Assembly (NCBI GenBank): GCA_023230585.1
Contig: JALNXB010000007.1
Location: 1-64,000, forward strand
DNA: 64,000 nt
Direction: 5' to 3'
DNA from: a bacterium
GTDB lineage: Bacteria > Ratteibacteria > UBA8468 > B48-G9 > JAFGKM01
Shown piece by piece: positions 7,828 to 16,464 of the stretch. Both the position numbers and the translations under genes were made by a program. Numbering within the stretch: position 1 is the stretch's first letter; each line of letters starts with the position of its first letter. The notes beneath the pieces were generated by a model. That model was given only the letters and a program-made list of their open reading frames with translations, searched no databases and had not been told where the DNA came from.

Positions 7828-8622
7828 TCATATATTGTCAATCACTTCTAAAATTTTATCAAGACGGAACCTTCTATTAACATTGTTTAAAGAACAGAAG
7901 CCATTTAGATACCATTTTCCACTCTCATTATAAATTTTAATAGGCTCAATACGACGAGTACTTATTTCAAAATTTCTATTTCTATATTTGATACATATCT
8001 CTCTTCCGTCGTTCATAGCTTCCTGTATATTTTTCCTTATAAGAGGTGTATCAATATAATTTATCTCCGAAGTCTCTTTCTTCATATTAAGAACTTCTAA
8101 AGGTTTTTCTTTAAAAAACCTACAAAATATTTTGTAAGTAATCATGGCGTCTTTCTCAGCTCTATGCATACCGCTAACATCCAGTTTATAAAAACTTGCA
8201 AGATAAGAGAGAGAATTTCTTTCAAACGAGAATAGTTTTTTGGATAATAACAGAGTATCATAAACATAAGTGTCTGGAAATTTCACACCACTCCTATTAA
8301 ACTCTGTCTTCAAAAAGGGGATATCAAAATAAGCGTTCTGTATCAAAAGGGTTTCTCCTTTAATAAAATCTGCAAGTTCCAAAGCTAAATCATCAAAGGA
8401 GGGTGCACCCTCTAACATAAATGGTTTAATTTTATTTACTGGTAGCCCCGAAGGAGGAATCTTGATTTTCGGATATATAAATGAAGTAAGTTTACGGCAG
8501 GTTATTCCATTTTTAATCTTAAGCAAAGCCACTTCCACTATTCTATCTTCTTCTGGTTTAAGCCCTGTTGTTTCTATATCAAGAGCAACCACTTCTGGCA
8601 CATCTTTTACAATATCTTCCAT
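7828..8622 (-). CDS. DEDDh exonuclease fused to a WYL-like domain
   Basis: The first ~165 residues are a DnaQ-type 3'-5' exonuclease: DIETTG at 15-20 (metal ligands D15, E17), a middle NAYFDIPFL aspartate, and HRAEKD near residue 150 supplying the catalytic H and last D. The final ~70 residues read as a WYL domain: a strand with IKYRNR, then EPIKIYNESGKWYLNGFC and a basic RFRLDKI. WYL domains usually sense ligands or nucleic acid in regulators, so this could be a processing nuclease under allosteric control. It follows the YHS gene by five bases. The nuclease call is firm; the WYL call rests on motif reading only. Confidence 0.8.
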   Translation of the reverse strand: MEDIVKDVPEVVALDIETTGLKPEEDRIVEVALLKIKNGITCRKLTSFIYPKIKIPPSGLPVNKIKPFMLEGAPSFDDLALELADFIKGETLLIQNAYFDIPFLKTEFNRSGVKFPDTYVYDTLLLSKKLFSFERNSLSYLASFYKLDVSGMHRAEKDAMITYKIFCRFFKEKPLEVLNMKKETSEINYIDTPLIRKNIQEAMNDGREICIKYRNRNFEISTRRIEPIKIYNESGKWYLNGFCSLNNVNRRFRLDKILEVIDNI

Positions 8623-8627
8623 AAATC

Positions 8628-8789
8628 TTATCCAACAAGCTTCAAATATTTCTCAGGGTCCTTCTCAAACTTGTCCTTACAGGCAGGGCTACAAAAAAAA
8701 TATTCTTTACCTTCTTTTTCTGCTTTATTTTTTGTTTCTCTTTGCAACCACGCCCTACAAACAACATCCTTATGTATTTTCTTTTTCAT
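8628..8789 (-). CDS. Small YHS-domain protein
   Basis: A 53-residue gene found by reading the gap. The protein starts MKKKIHKDVVCRAW and contains GKEYFFCSPACKDKF and DPEKYL, the hallmark of the YHS domain, a short metal-associated module usually with three cysteines (C11, C33 and C37 here). The ATG at 8787-8789 is preceded by AAAGGG. The stop is five bases before the exonuclease-WYL start on the same strand, so the two are probably cotranscribed. Free-standing YHS proteins are thought to bind metal or act as metallochaperones; no specific role is supported here. Confidence 0.75.
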   Translation of the reverse strand: MKKKIHKDVVCRAWLQRETKNKAEKEGKEYFFCSPACKDKFEKDPEKYLKLVG

Positions 8790-8898
8790 TTTTACCCTTT
8801 AATCTAACGCTATTTACATCTATTTTTTGCTTCAATTACAAATTTAGTCTTATATATTACCACCATTTTATATTTTATGCAAGACCAAATCAATTTTT

Positions 8899-9942
8899 TT
8901 ATTTTATAGCAATATGGTTTGAAAAAATCCACGGTCGTCTATTTAAAAAAACCTCAACCCTGTAAACACCTTTATCATTAGGGGAAAAAGTAGACATCTC
9001 TACTTCTTTTTCCCAAAGTATGTTGCCATTAAAAATTACTCTTGTAAAAGCTTTAACTGGGTTTTTCACCAAAAGGTTTTTTCCAGAACTCAGGGTATCT
9101 CCCATAATTTTATTACCATCTTCAGTCCCAAAATAGAAACCTTTGCTATTATGTATGCGGTCGTTAGCAAAAAAAAGACGCCCTTTTGCAAAAGCATCAA
9201 TTATCTTTTGTTTATCTTCTTGTACATTATAGGTAAGTCCGTCTTCTAAAAAAAGATGGTTCCTTAACCCCTTAAACACATTAGAGTACACAAACTTGTT
9301 GCTAATATCAATACACCTAAAAAAGAAAGGTAGCAGATGTATATCAAGCCCAGCAATACCTACAATTTTTCTTTTAGTAGACAACCTATCCCATAAAGAG
9401 AGAAGAGAAGTAGAAGGCCCTTTCAAGTTGTAAGGTAGAGTAAAATAGTTTATTGGGAGATTATATATACGAGTAAATTTTGCCCAATCAAAAAGCATCG
9501 ACCAGATTTCTATACCTGTAAAATTATCGAGAGACCAGTCGTCCCATCTGTACTGTTTTTTGTATAAAAAAAACTTGTGAAATCCTTCAGGGTGAGCAAC
9601 AAAAGATACTATTCCAGTGTTTTCAATTTCTGATAAAACTTGAGAAACAGTTTCTTTACCTCCGTGCCATTTTTTACCACCTACCAATAAAAGATGATTC
9701 TGTTTATCTCTATCGTTGGTCTCTTCAGATTTTATAATAAGAGTTTTTCCATAATACCCTTCTTTTTCAAAAAGGTTTTCGTATTTGGACATATTATTTT
9801 TTGAAGGGGTATGGCTATTTATTACAAGAAAATCAACTCCTGCAACTCTTCCATCTTCTGCTAACTGATTAAAACTATTTCTAAGTTTTGTAAGTGGATA
9901 ATGGATATGTATACATCCACAAATCTCTTTATATCTTGACAT
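8899..9942 (-). CDS. PHP-domain metal-dependent hydrolase
   Basis: A 347-residue protein with PHP-domain signatures: HIH at residues 12-14, the NSHTPS region, an AHPEG motif after GIVSFV, and a late GLDIH, all in the order that builds the trinuclear metal site of PHP phosphoesterases. The C-terminal ~80 residues are beta-rich (GVYRVEVFLNRRPWIFSNHI) and resemble the immunoglobulin-like tail seen on some PHP proteins. There is no signal peptide. Substrate is unknown; family members include histidinol phosphatase and nucleases. A GGAAAA sequence precedes the ATG. It is divergent from tRNA-Glu. Confidence 0.78.
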   Translation of the reverse strand: MSRYKEICGCIHIHYPLTKLRNSFNQLAEDGRVAGVDFLVINSHTPSKNNMSKYENLFEKEGYYGKTLIIKSEETNDRDKQNHLLLVGGKKWHGGKETVSQVLSEIENTGIVSFVAHPEGFHKFFLYKKQYRWDDWSLDNFTGIEIWSMLFDWAKFTRIYNLPINYFTLPYNLKGPSTSLLSLWDRLSTKRKIVGIAGLDIHLLPFFFRCIDISNKFVYSNVFKGLRNHLFLEDGLTYNVQEDKQKIIDAFAKGRLFFANDRIHNSKGFYFGTEDGNKIMGDTLSSGKNLLVKNPVKAFTRVIFNGNILWEKEVEMSTFSPNDKGVYRVEVFLNRRPWIFSNHIAIK

Positions 9943-9990
9943 AAATCTTATTTTCCTGTATTATACTTTAATTTAGAGTTTTAAATTTAA

Positions 9991-10063
9991 GGCCCCATCG
10001 TCTAGAGGCCTAGGACAGGTGGTTCTCAGCCATCAGACACGGGTTCGAATCCCGTTGGGGCTA
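9991..10063 (+). tRNA. tRNA-Glu (anticodon CTC)
   Basis: A 73-nt cloverleaf. The acceptor stem GGCCCCA pairs with TGGGGCT including one G-T, the anticodon stem GGTGG/CCATC encloses TTCTCAG with anticodon CTC, and the T arm is CGGGTTCGAATCCCG. The CCA end is not encoded. The CTC isoacceptor reads GAG only, so a TTC tRNA must lie elsewhere in the genome. Confidence 0.95.
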
Positions 10064-10410
10064 CTTATTTTAACGTTCTATTATCCTTATATAATATCTG
10101 AAAAGAGACTTTTTTTCAAGTTGACCTACCTTTAAAATCTTACAACTTCTTTATTTATATCATTGTCTATTTTTTTCTGTTATGGTAACATTAAGATTAA
10201 TTCCTTATAAAAAGTTCAGTTTTTCAGTTTAACGTAATAGTTATTTAACAACTTGTAGTTGAAGGAATTCTTGTCACAAAATCTTTATGTTTGAAGATAC
10301 TTATAACGTGGCAATCTGCTTTTATATTGTTAATGCCTTCAATCTTATTCTTTCATCACAAAAAAAGTTTTTAATAATATGTTATCCAGAACTGACAAGG
10401 GAACAATACG
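10064..10410. other. Intergenic stretch between tRNA-Glu and the heparinase gene
   Basis: About 347 AT-rich bases. A short open frame from 10287 runs into the following gene out of frame and looks accidental. No hairpin terminator, conserved leader or convincing promoter pair was found. Whatever promoter drives the heparinase gene should lie here, but I cannot place it. Confidence 0.4.
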
Positions 10411-13074
10411 ATGAAAAATTTAATTTTTTTCTTATTTTTCTTTACATTCTTCATATCCTCTTATATTTCCAGTAGCCAAGGTCAGAATGTTTCTATTGAA
10501 AAAATTTATTCTTATGAAGAAGCATTTAATAAAGGTAAAGAGATATACAAGTTTGATGGAAGAGTCATTTTTGGAGGAGGAGAAATTGTAACAGGGTTTA
10601 CGCGTCCATATCTTGACTTCAAAAAACATAAGAAATATTTTGAAACAGCTGTTAAACTGGCTAAAAACGATAAAGAAAGAATCTCAGCCTTAATTGAAGC
10701 AGGGAAGATGGACCTTAATCATATCTACCAGACAGATTTCAGTGAAGCCGAAGAAATGTTTAAATCTGTACTTTCAATAAATTCCGCAACTTCTTTAGAT
10801 AAAGCCCAAGCACATTTAGGAATAGGAGAAATTTTTCTACGTAAAAAAGATTATATATCGGCAAGAACTCACTTTGAAGAAGCAAAAGCATCTGGAATGG
10901 AAGATAGAGCAAATCTTGGTATTACATTTTCTTATCTTCAAGAACGAAAATACCACGTTGCATTAACAAAATTAAAAGAACTACTTTCAAACCCTAAACT
11001 TAAAGAACCAAATACTGAAAACAGACAAATAGAAGAAATTGCGTTAGGGTATATATCAGCAATAGAACAACTACCTGTTTTAAATTTAAACAGAACTCGC
11101 CTCTTTTTTAACTCAGAAACTTGGTCTTTAGTAAAGAAACGTGCTCTCAGTGAAGAAAAAGAATATTTTGCAAAAATCAAAAAAGAGGTCGAAGAGATTC
11201 AAACTTGGCAGATTGAAAAAAACGACTACGGCATTTTGCTTATGAAAGCGGCTTTTGTGTACAAGGTAACAGGTAATAGCGCTCTTCTTGAAAAAATTAC
11301 CCTAATGTTACGTTCAACTATCAATTATTATTTAAGCCGCCAACTTGACTGGACACGAAGTTATTCAAGAGTAGGAACAATATCTGCATTAGACTGGGTC
11401 TGGGAAGACCTTTCGCCAGCAGAGAGAAGAGAGTTTGCCTCTGGTATGCTTGATTACACTTATTCAGTATACCTTGAAGATAAAATCCAAAATAGGCTTG
11501 GCCGCCACAACTGGTACTATATCCAAGATATGCTCTGGTACGCTGGAATTGTTCTTCTTGATGATTCTCTCGATGATGTTGAATACGCTCGCGTGTTAAG
11601 CGTTTTAGGGGCTGGACACCGTCATGAGCAAGTAATGTTTGGGCGTATGTTAGAACTGGCAGGAGACGATGGTGGTTGGCAACCTAAACTTGATTATGCT
11701 TTTGGACACCAACCGACGGTCTATTGGGCTTTTATGCATTGTTGGCGTTCAGCTACAGGAAAAGAAATAGAGCCAAACTGGGTACACATAGTTAACCCTG
11801 ATTATATTCTTAGAAATTTTCTTGAAGTTGAAGGGAGGGCTATTAGACATTTTGGGTATGCCCGTTCGTGGGGAACAAAAACAACAGGTCCGGATCTTTT
11901 GTACGATCATATACGGCAGTTTCTACATTTTTTTGGTTCCTCTGAACCGGGATATTCTGCTATAGCAAACCTGTTGAGCAAGAGAATAGAAGAACTTGGA
12001 CCTTCCGAAGGAGCACATCCCATCAACCCGTTCCTTTATACTGAAATAGATAAAGCACCTATGCCAGGTATACCTAAGGGGATGCCTATTGCACGCCATT
12101 ACTCTAAAATTGGTCTTGTGTTGATGTCTTCTGGGTTTAGCCCAAAAGATACTTATGCACTATTTGCTGCTGGAGAAGGTTTAACAAGTTCTGAACATTT
12201 TGACGCAACCCATTTTAGTATTTACAAACAAGGAGACCTTGCTTTAGATAGCGGTTCTGGTAATATTGGCCAACATACAGAAAAATACGCAAAACAGACT
12301 GTAGCACACAACGCTGTTCTTATACATATACCTGGCGAAACAAATTATGGTGGACAGAACAGAACAACAAGTTTTGCAAAAGTCCTTGCTTTTGAAACAA
12401 CCCCTTATTTTAGTTATATAGCAACAGACGCTACTAAAACCTACCACCCTGATAAATGTGAACAGATGGTCAGACAGTTTATATACCTAAATCCCAACCT
12501 TTTTCTTGTATTTGACAGAGTAGTTTCTGTTAAACCTGAATACAAAAAAAGCTGGCTTTTACATACATCTAATGAACCAGAAATCATACAAAACGAACTT
12601 AAAGTTGACCAAGGAGATGGTCGTATATTTTGCCGTACTCTTTACCCTATAAATGCAATTATAGAAAAGATAGGGGGACCAGGTAAAGAATTCTGGACAG
12701 GAGATAAAAACTGGCCTATCGGAAACCAATATTTTAAAAGAGAACGAATGAACAGTATGCACGATGTTACCGATACAATAGGGCGCTGGCGAGTTGAAAT
12801 AACTCCAGTTGCAAACAAGAACGAAACCTCTTTTTTACATTTAGTACAAGTTTCAGAAAAAAATATTGAAAAAATGGTTGACAGCAAAGTATCTGAAAAA
12901 GATGGTAAAATAAGAGTATCTTTCTCTTTGGAAAATCTTTATTATAGTATAACGGTTAATAATATAGGTGAAATAGGTGGGCATATACGTATAACAGAAG
13001 ACAAAACAATAAAAGTAGACCAATTGTTTACAAATGAGGTTATGGAGCAGGAAGGGTTGGCTTGTCTTCCCTAA
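10411..13074 (+). CDS. Heparinase II/III-family polysaccharide lyase with TPR-like N-terminus
   Basis: An 887-residue exported protein. A signal peptide (about residues 1-24) leads to TPR-like helices (about 70-200). An alpha-toroid region with many W, Y and H residues follows (about 230-560; RHNWYYIQDMLWYAG is typical), then the heparinase II/III beta-sheet domain. There EGLTSSEHFDATHF (H596) and QTVAHNAVLI match the conserved lyase signatures. The enzyme probably cleaves a uronic-acid-containing polysaccharide by beta-elimination in the periplasm or outside; the substrate cannot be named. The TPR-like extension is unusual. It heads a gene pair with a HEAT protein and M14 peptidase close behind. 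Confidence 0.83.
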   Translation: MKNLIFFLFFFTFFISSYISSSQGQNVSIEKIYSYEEAFNKGKEIYKFDGRVIFGGGEIVTGFTRPYLDFKKHKKYFETAVKLAKNDKERISALIEAGKMDLNHIYQTDFSEAEEMFKSVLSINSATSLDKAQAHLGIGEIFLRKKDYISARTHFEEAKASGMEDRANLGITFSYLQERKYHVALTKLKELLSNPKLKEPNTENRQIEEIALGYISAIEQLPVLNLNRTRLFFNSETWSLVKKRALSEEKEYFAKIKKEVEEIQTWQIEKNDYGILLMKAAFVYKVTGNSALLEKITLMLRSTINYYLSRQLDWTRSYSRVGTISALDWVWEDLSPAERREFASGMLDYTYSVYLEDKIQNRLGRHNWYYIQDMLWYAGIVLLDDSLDDVEYARVLSVLGAGHRHEQVMFGRMLELAGDDGGWQPKLDYAFGHQPTVYWAFMHCWRSATGKEIEPNWVHIVNPDYILRNFLEVEGRAIRHFGYARSWGTKTTGPDLLYDHIRQFLHFFGSSEPGYSAIANLLSKRIEELGPSEGAHPINPFLYTEIDKAPMPGIPKGMPIARHYSKIGLVLMSSGFSPKDTYALFAAGEGLTSSEHFDATHFSIYKQGDLALDSGSGNIGQHTEKYAKQTVAHNAVLIHIPGETNYGGQNRTTSFAKVLAFETTPYFSYIATDATKTYHPDKCEQMVRQFIYLNPNLFLVFDRVVSVKPEYKKSWLLHTSNEPEIIQNELKVDQGDGRIFCRTLYPINAIIEKIGGPGKEFWTGDKNWPIGNQYFKRERMNSMHDVTDTIGRWRVEITPVANKNETSFLHLVQVSEKNIEKMVDSKVSEKDGKIRVSFSLENLYYSITVNNIGEIGGHIRITEDKTIKVDQLFTNEVMEQEGLACLP

Positions 13075-13083
13075 AGGAGCGAA

Positions 13084-14484
13084 ATGAAAAAAATTTTCAA
13101 ATTTTTTTTAGTTGTTCTATGTTTTATATCTTTTAGCATAAAAACTTTTGCAGATAATGGAACAACTGTTGAAGATTTAATCAAACAATTAACAGATATA
13201 AATACAAAAGTAACCCTTGAAAAAGATGCCCAATCAGAAGCAGTTATAAAAATTGTTGCATTCGGTAAATTAGCCACAGAACCTCTTATAGCCCTTCTAA
13301 AACACGAAAATAGTTCTATAAGAGCAAAAGTTGCTTGGGCACTTGGCGAGATTAAAGATCCTAAGGCAGTACCTTCGCTTGCTGATATGTTGACAGATAA
13401 GAATGTTTTTGCACAAGCGGCAGCCTCAAAAGCTTTGGTATCGATAGGAAATGCTTCTGTTGAAAAATTTATTGAGGCTTTAAAAAATCCCAACCCTGAA
13501 ATACGGAAAATATCAGCCTTTTCTTTAGGGAAAATATCAGATAAAAGAGCAGTTAGTTCTTTAATATCAACTATTAACGATAAAGATGTGTATGTAAAAA
13601 TAAGAGCAATAGACTCTCTCGGAAAAATAAAAGATGAGAGAGCCGTTGAACCTCTTATTTTGTCTCTTACAGATAAAGATGTAAGAGTAGGAGAACATGC
13701 CAGTTGGGCTCTTTCGGAGATAGGGCAACCTGCTGTTAACCAGTTAATAAAAGTTTTAGAGAATGAAAACCTTGAAACTCGAAAACTTGCAATAAAATCC
13801 CTATCCAACATTGGTCTACCAGCTGTACAACCACTTATATCCTGCCTTAAAACAGCATCTCCTCAGGTGCGTGGCCACTCCGCTGAATCTTTGGGAATAA
13901 TAGGCAACAAATTAGCCACAAATCCTCTTTATGAAATGGTAAAAGATAAAGACAATTTTGTTAGAAGTAGAACTATTGAAGCATTAGGTAGAATCGAAGG
14001 GAATAGTGTATCAGAACTTCTTTTAAAAGCATTAAAGGATAATTCAGCAGAAGTTAGAAGTAGAACCATATCTACCCTAAGTGTAATAGATGGGAACAGG
14101 TTTAACGACCTTTTCACTTACTATCTCAAAGACCCTGATAAAACAGTTAGAATTTCTGCTGCTGAGGCTATATTAAAAACTCCTCAACCATCAGCAGTAG
14201 AACACCTTATTGAGTCATTAAAAGATGAAGAGAGAGAAGTAAGACGCCTTTCAGCAGAGACATTAGGAAAACTGGGAGACAGAAGAGCTATCCGTCCTCT
14301 CATAGATGCTTTAGCAGATCCGTGGAGAGCTGTTGGGTACTTTGCTAACAATTCGCTTGTAAGTTTAACTGGTCAAAACATTACTTTTCCTTCAACCTGG
14401 TCTGCTGAATGGATTAAATTATACCGTAAACCTAAATGGGAAGACTGGTGGGAAAAAGAAGAGAAGAAAGGAGAGGCAAAATAA
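13084..14484 (+). CDS. Exported HEAT-repeat protein
   Basis: A 466-residue protein with a signal peptide (about residues 1-23) and about a dozen HEAT/PBS-lyase-type repeats of ~31 residues, each with a D-x-x-V-R-x-x-A pattern such as VPSLADMLTDKN and RAIRPLIDALADP. The last ~60 residues (WRAVGYFANNSL to the lysine-glutamate tail) leave the repeat. Such solenoids are protein-binding scaffolds. It starts nine bases after the lyase gene behind AAAGGAG and overlaps the start of the M14 peptidase, so the three form one transcription unit. A link to polysaccharide processing is inferred from position only. Confidence 0.83.
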   Translation: MKKIFKFFLVVLCFISFSIKTFADNGTTVEDLIKQLTDINTKVTLEKDAQSEAVIKIVAFGKLATEPLIALLKHENSSIRAKVAWALGEIKDPKAVPSLADMLTDKNVFAQAAASKALVSIGNASVEKFIEALKNPNPEIRKISAFSLGKISDKRAVSSLISTINDKDVYVKIRAIDSLGKIKDERAVEPLILSLTDKDVRVGEHASWALSEIGQPAVNQLIKVLENENLETRKLAIKSLSNIGLPAVQPLISCLKTASPQVRGHSAESLGIIGNKLATNPLYEMVKDKDNFVRSRTIEALGRIEGNSVSELLLKALKDNSAEVRSRTISTLSVIDGNRFNDLFTYYLKDPDKTVRISAAEAILKTPQPSAVEHLIESLKDEEREVRRLSAETLGKLGDRRAIRPLIDALADPWRAVGYFANNSLVSLTGQNITFPSTWSAEWIKLYRKPKWEDWWEKEEKKGEAK

Positions 14485-15578
14485 TGAAAAATATAGACAA
14501 AAAGAGCGGAGCAATAATACGAGATGCAAAGTTTTTTGAATCACCACCTTTCTGGATATCTGATTGGGATGAAGTAAACAAGTTTCTTGACAACATAAAG
14601 AAGGGAATTGTAACAGAAATAGGAAAATCTTATGGTGGTCGCCCCATAAGAGCAGTAGCTTATGGCGAAAAAGAACCTATTGAAAGAAAATGTAATATTT
14701 CTATTTCTAAGCATAGCGGTAAACCAGAATGTTTTTTTGACCATTCAAAACGTACTCACCCTGTTATATTAATTATTTCTACAATACACGGCGCTGAAAT
14801 TGAAGGTTGCGTTTCTTGTGTGAACATATCAAATGTTATAGAAAAAGGGGTAGACCTTAGGGGGCGTAAATGGGATAATTTAAAAGAATTGGCAGAAAAA
14901 GCCCGTCTGATAATGGTCCCTCTTGCTCAACCAGACGGTAGAATACGAAGTGCAATAAAACATCTTGTAGGGGGCACAATAGACGACCTAATGTATTACG
15001 GGCAAGGACACCCAAAAACCAAGCAAGGAGAAAAACCCTGTTGGTACTCTTATGATACACCAGAAAGCCCTATAAACTTAAACAATGTAGGGTTTCTTGG
15101 TGGATATTATAATGATGCTGGAGTCAATATAGATCTTGATGATTTTTTCTCAGAAAATATTGCTCCTGAAACACGTGCTCTTCTAAATCTGGTAAGAGAT
15201 GAAACACCTGATATTATCACTATTTTACATAGCCATAACCCTGGACCGTGGCTTTCTCGCCCAAACTCTATCTTACCAATAAATGTTCGTTATAGGCAAG
15301 CAGTAATTGGAGCCCTTGTTGCGGATAGACATAGAAGAGAAGGATTAAGACCCGCTTGGAAACCACCATCAATCGATTCTTCAGACAGATATTTTAGCGC
15401 TATAAACCTTCCCATATTCTTGCATCAGGCGTCTGGCGCTTTACCTACTGCTTTTGAGTTTCCTCATGGGCTTGTTGGACACCCCTACACTTTTGATGAA
15501 ATTTTAGATATAGGAATGACCCTCATTGAAGAAATTTTGAGATATGGGGTACTGTATCGAAATAGTTGCAGGATATAG
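14484..15578 (+). CDS. M14-family zinc carboxypeptidase-like protein
   Basis: A 364-residue protein with the M14 catalytic pattern: HGAE at 102-105 (zinc ligands H102 and E105), a later histidine in LHSHNPGP (H249 or H251), and an acidic residue in TAFEFPHG (E325) as the likely general base. It has no signal peptide, although its upstream neighbours do. The ATG at 14484 overlaps the HEAT stop (TAATG) and is preceded by GGAGAGG, so a start 48 bases upstream is rejected. M14 proteins of this type remove C-terminal amino acids or deacylate amino acids; the substrate is unknown. Confidence 0.8.
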   Translation: MKNIDKKSGAIIRDAKFFESPPFWISDWDEVNKFLDNIKKGIVTEIGKSYGGRPIRAVAYGEKEPIERKCNISISKHSGKPECFFDHSKRTHPVILIISTIHGAEIEGCVSCVNISNVIEKGVDLRGRKWDNLKELAEKARLIMVPLAQPDGRIRSAIKHLVGGTIDDLMYYGQGHPKTKQGEKPCWYSYDTPESPINLNNVGFLGGYYNDAGVNIDLDDFFSENIAPETRALLNLVRDETPDIITILHSHNPGPWLSRPNSILPINVRYRQAVIGALVADRHRREGLRPAWKPPSIDSSDRYFSAINLPIFLHQASGALPTAFEFPHGLVGHPYTFDEILDIGMTLIEEILRYGVLYRNSCRI

Positions 15579-15681
15579 TAGTAAAAAAGAAAAACGACAT
15601 TGGTTGGCTATATAAAATTAGTAGTTCAAAGTAAGTTAGTTTGAGAAAAATTTCTTTATTACAAGTAGGGGAAAAGTCTTA

Positions 15682-16257
15682 ATGTTAACAAAAATCTCTA
15701 TTTTGTTTCTTACTTATATTTGTTTATGCTCTATAGGTGTACCAGACAATATTCAACTTACAAATATTTGCAGGCAGACACTCCAAGAACATTTCACAGG
15801 TAAAACAGATACCATTGAAAAGAGTGTTTACGACCAGATAAAGTCTAGACCTATATTTGTTACTCTTAAAAAGAATAACCAGACAAGAGGGTGCGCAGGC
15901 ACTTTACAACCATCTTTCTCTTGCCTTAGAGAAGAACTTGAATATTTTACTATAAACGCTGCAACAAAAGATTTTCGGTACCCTCCTATAAGAGAAGATG
16001 AACTTAAAAATATTACAATTATAGTTACTCTCCCTAAAAAACTTAAAGCAGTCGAATCCATAAGGTATTATAACCCGTGGAAACACGGACTATTAGTTAG
16101 GAAAGACGGTAAAGAGGGAGTTATCCTTCCTTGTGAAGGCAAAACAAGTAGTTATTCAATAAAAAAAGCCGTTTCTCAATCAAGAATAGGGGATATAAAA
16201 GGTGCGGATATATATATTTTTGATTGCGAAACCATCGTTGAGCAAAAAAACAGGTGA
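15682..16257 (+). CDS. AMMECR1-domain protein with signal-like N-terminus
   Basis: A 191-residue protein carrying the AMMECR1 fold from about residue 45, with the signature TRGCAGTL (usual LRGCIG) and the RYPPIREDEL segment. The function of the domain is not firmly known; in prokaryotes it is frequently linked with MEMO and a radical SAM protein (AmmeMemoRadiSam). A MEMO homologue lies at 26237. Unusually, the first ~18 residues are hydrophobic (SILFLTYICLCSIG), as in a signal peptide, whereas the family is normally cytosolic. AGGGG lies 9 bases upstream of the ATG. It precedes the alpha-2-macroglobulin gene by 207 bases that contain a repeat. Confidence 0.82.
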   Translation: MLTKISILFLTYICLCSIGVPDNIQLTNICRQTLQEHFTGKTDTIEKSVYDQIKSRPIFVTLKKNNQTRGCAGTLQPSFSCLREELEYFTINAATKDFRYPPIREDELKNITIIVTLPKKLKAVESIRYYNPWKHGLLVRKDGKEGVILPCEGKTSSYSIKKAVSQSRIGDIKGADIYIFDCETIVEQKNR

Positions 16258-16290
16258 GAGAGTAATGATAAAAGATGAGCTCCCCTGCTT

Positions 16291-16402
16291 GTCATTCCGG
16301 ACTTATCCCGAGTACCCCCGAGGGACTTGAGCCGAAATTTTGCTTTTACTACTCCTGTTACATGGGTTAGGTTAGAGATACTTAAACAAGTTCAAGATGA
16401 CA
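16291..16402 (+). repeat. Diverged copy of the three-hairpin intergenic element
   Basis: The sequence begins GTCATTCCGGACTT and ends with AACAAGTTCAAGATGACA, matching both ends and part of the middle (TTAGGTTAGAGAT) of the 94-nt element at 53031-53124. It carries a ~20-base replacement rich in CCCGAG/CCGAGGG after the first arm. The stems are damaged, so it looks like an old, decayed copy. It fills most of the gap between the AMMECR1 and alpha-2-macroglobulin genes. Confidence 0.65.
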
Positions 16403-16464
16403 GAGTGGGCGGGGAGAAGGTATGGAAAATTTAGCGGAACGAAAACTATAATGGAGAATAAAAA

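Noticed and set aside
10287..10475. Small plus-strand open frame before the heparinase gene
   Set aside because: It overlaps the heparinase start in another frame, lacks a ribosome-binding site and has a random hydrophobic composition.
13071..13811. Long minus-strand open frame opposite the HEAT gene
   Set aside because: It is the complement of repeated HEAT codons, which commonly gives long antisense frames. The plus strand has the signal peptide, ribosome-binding site and repeats.
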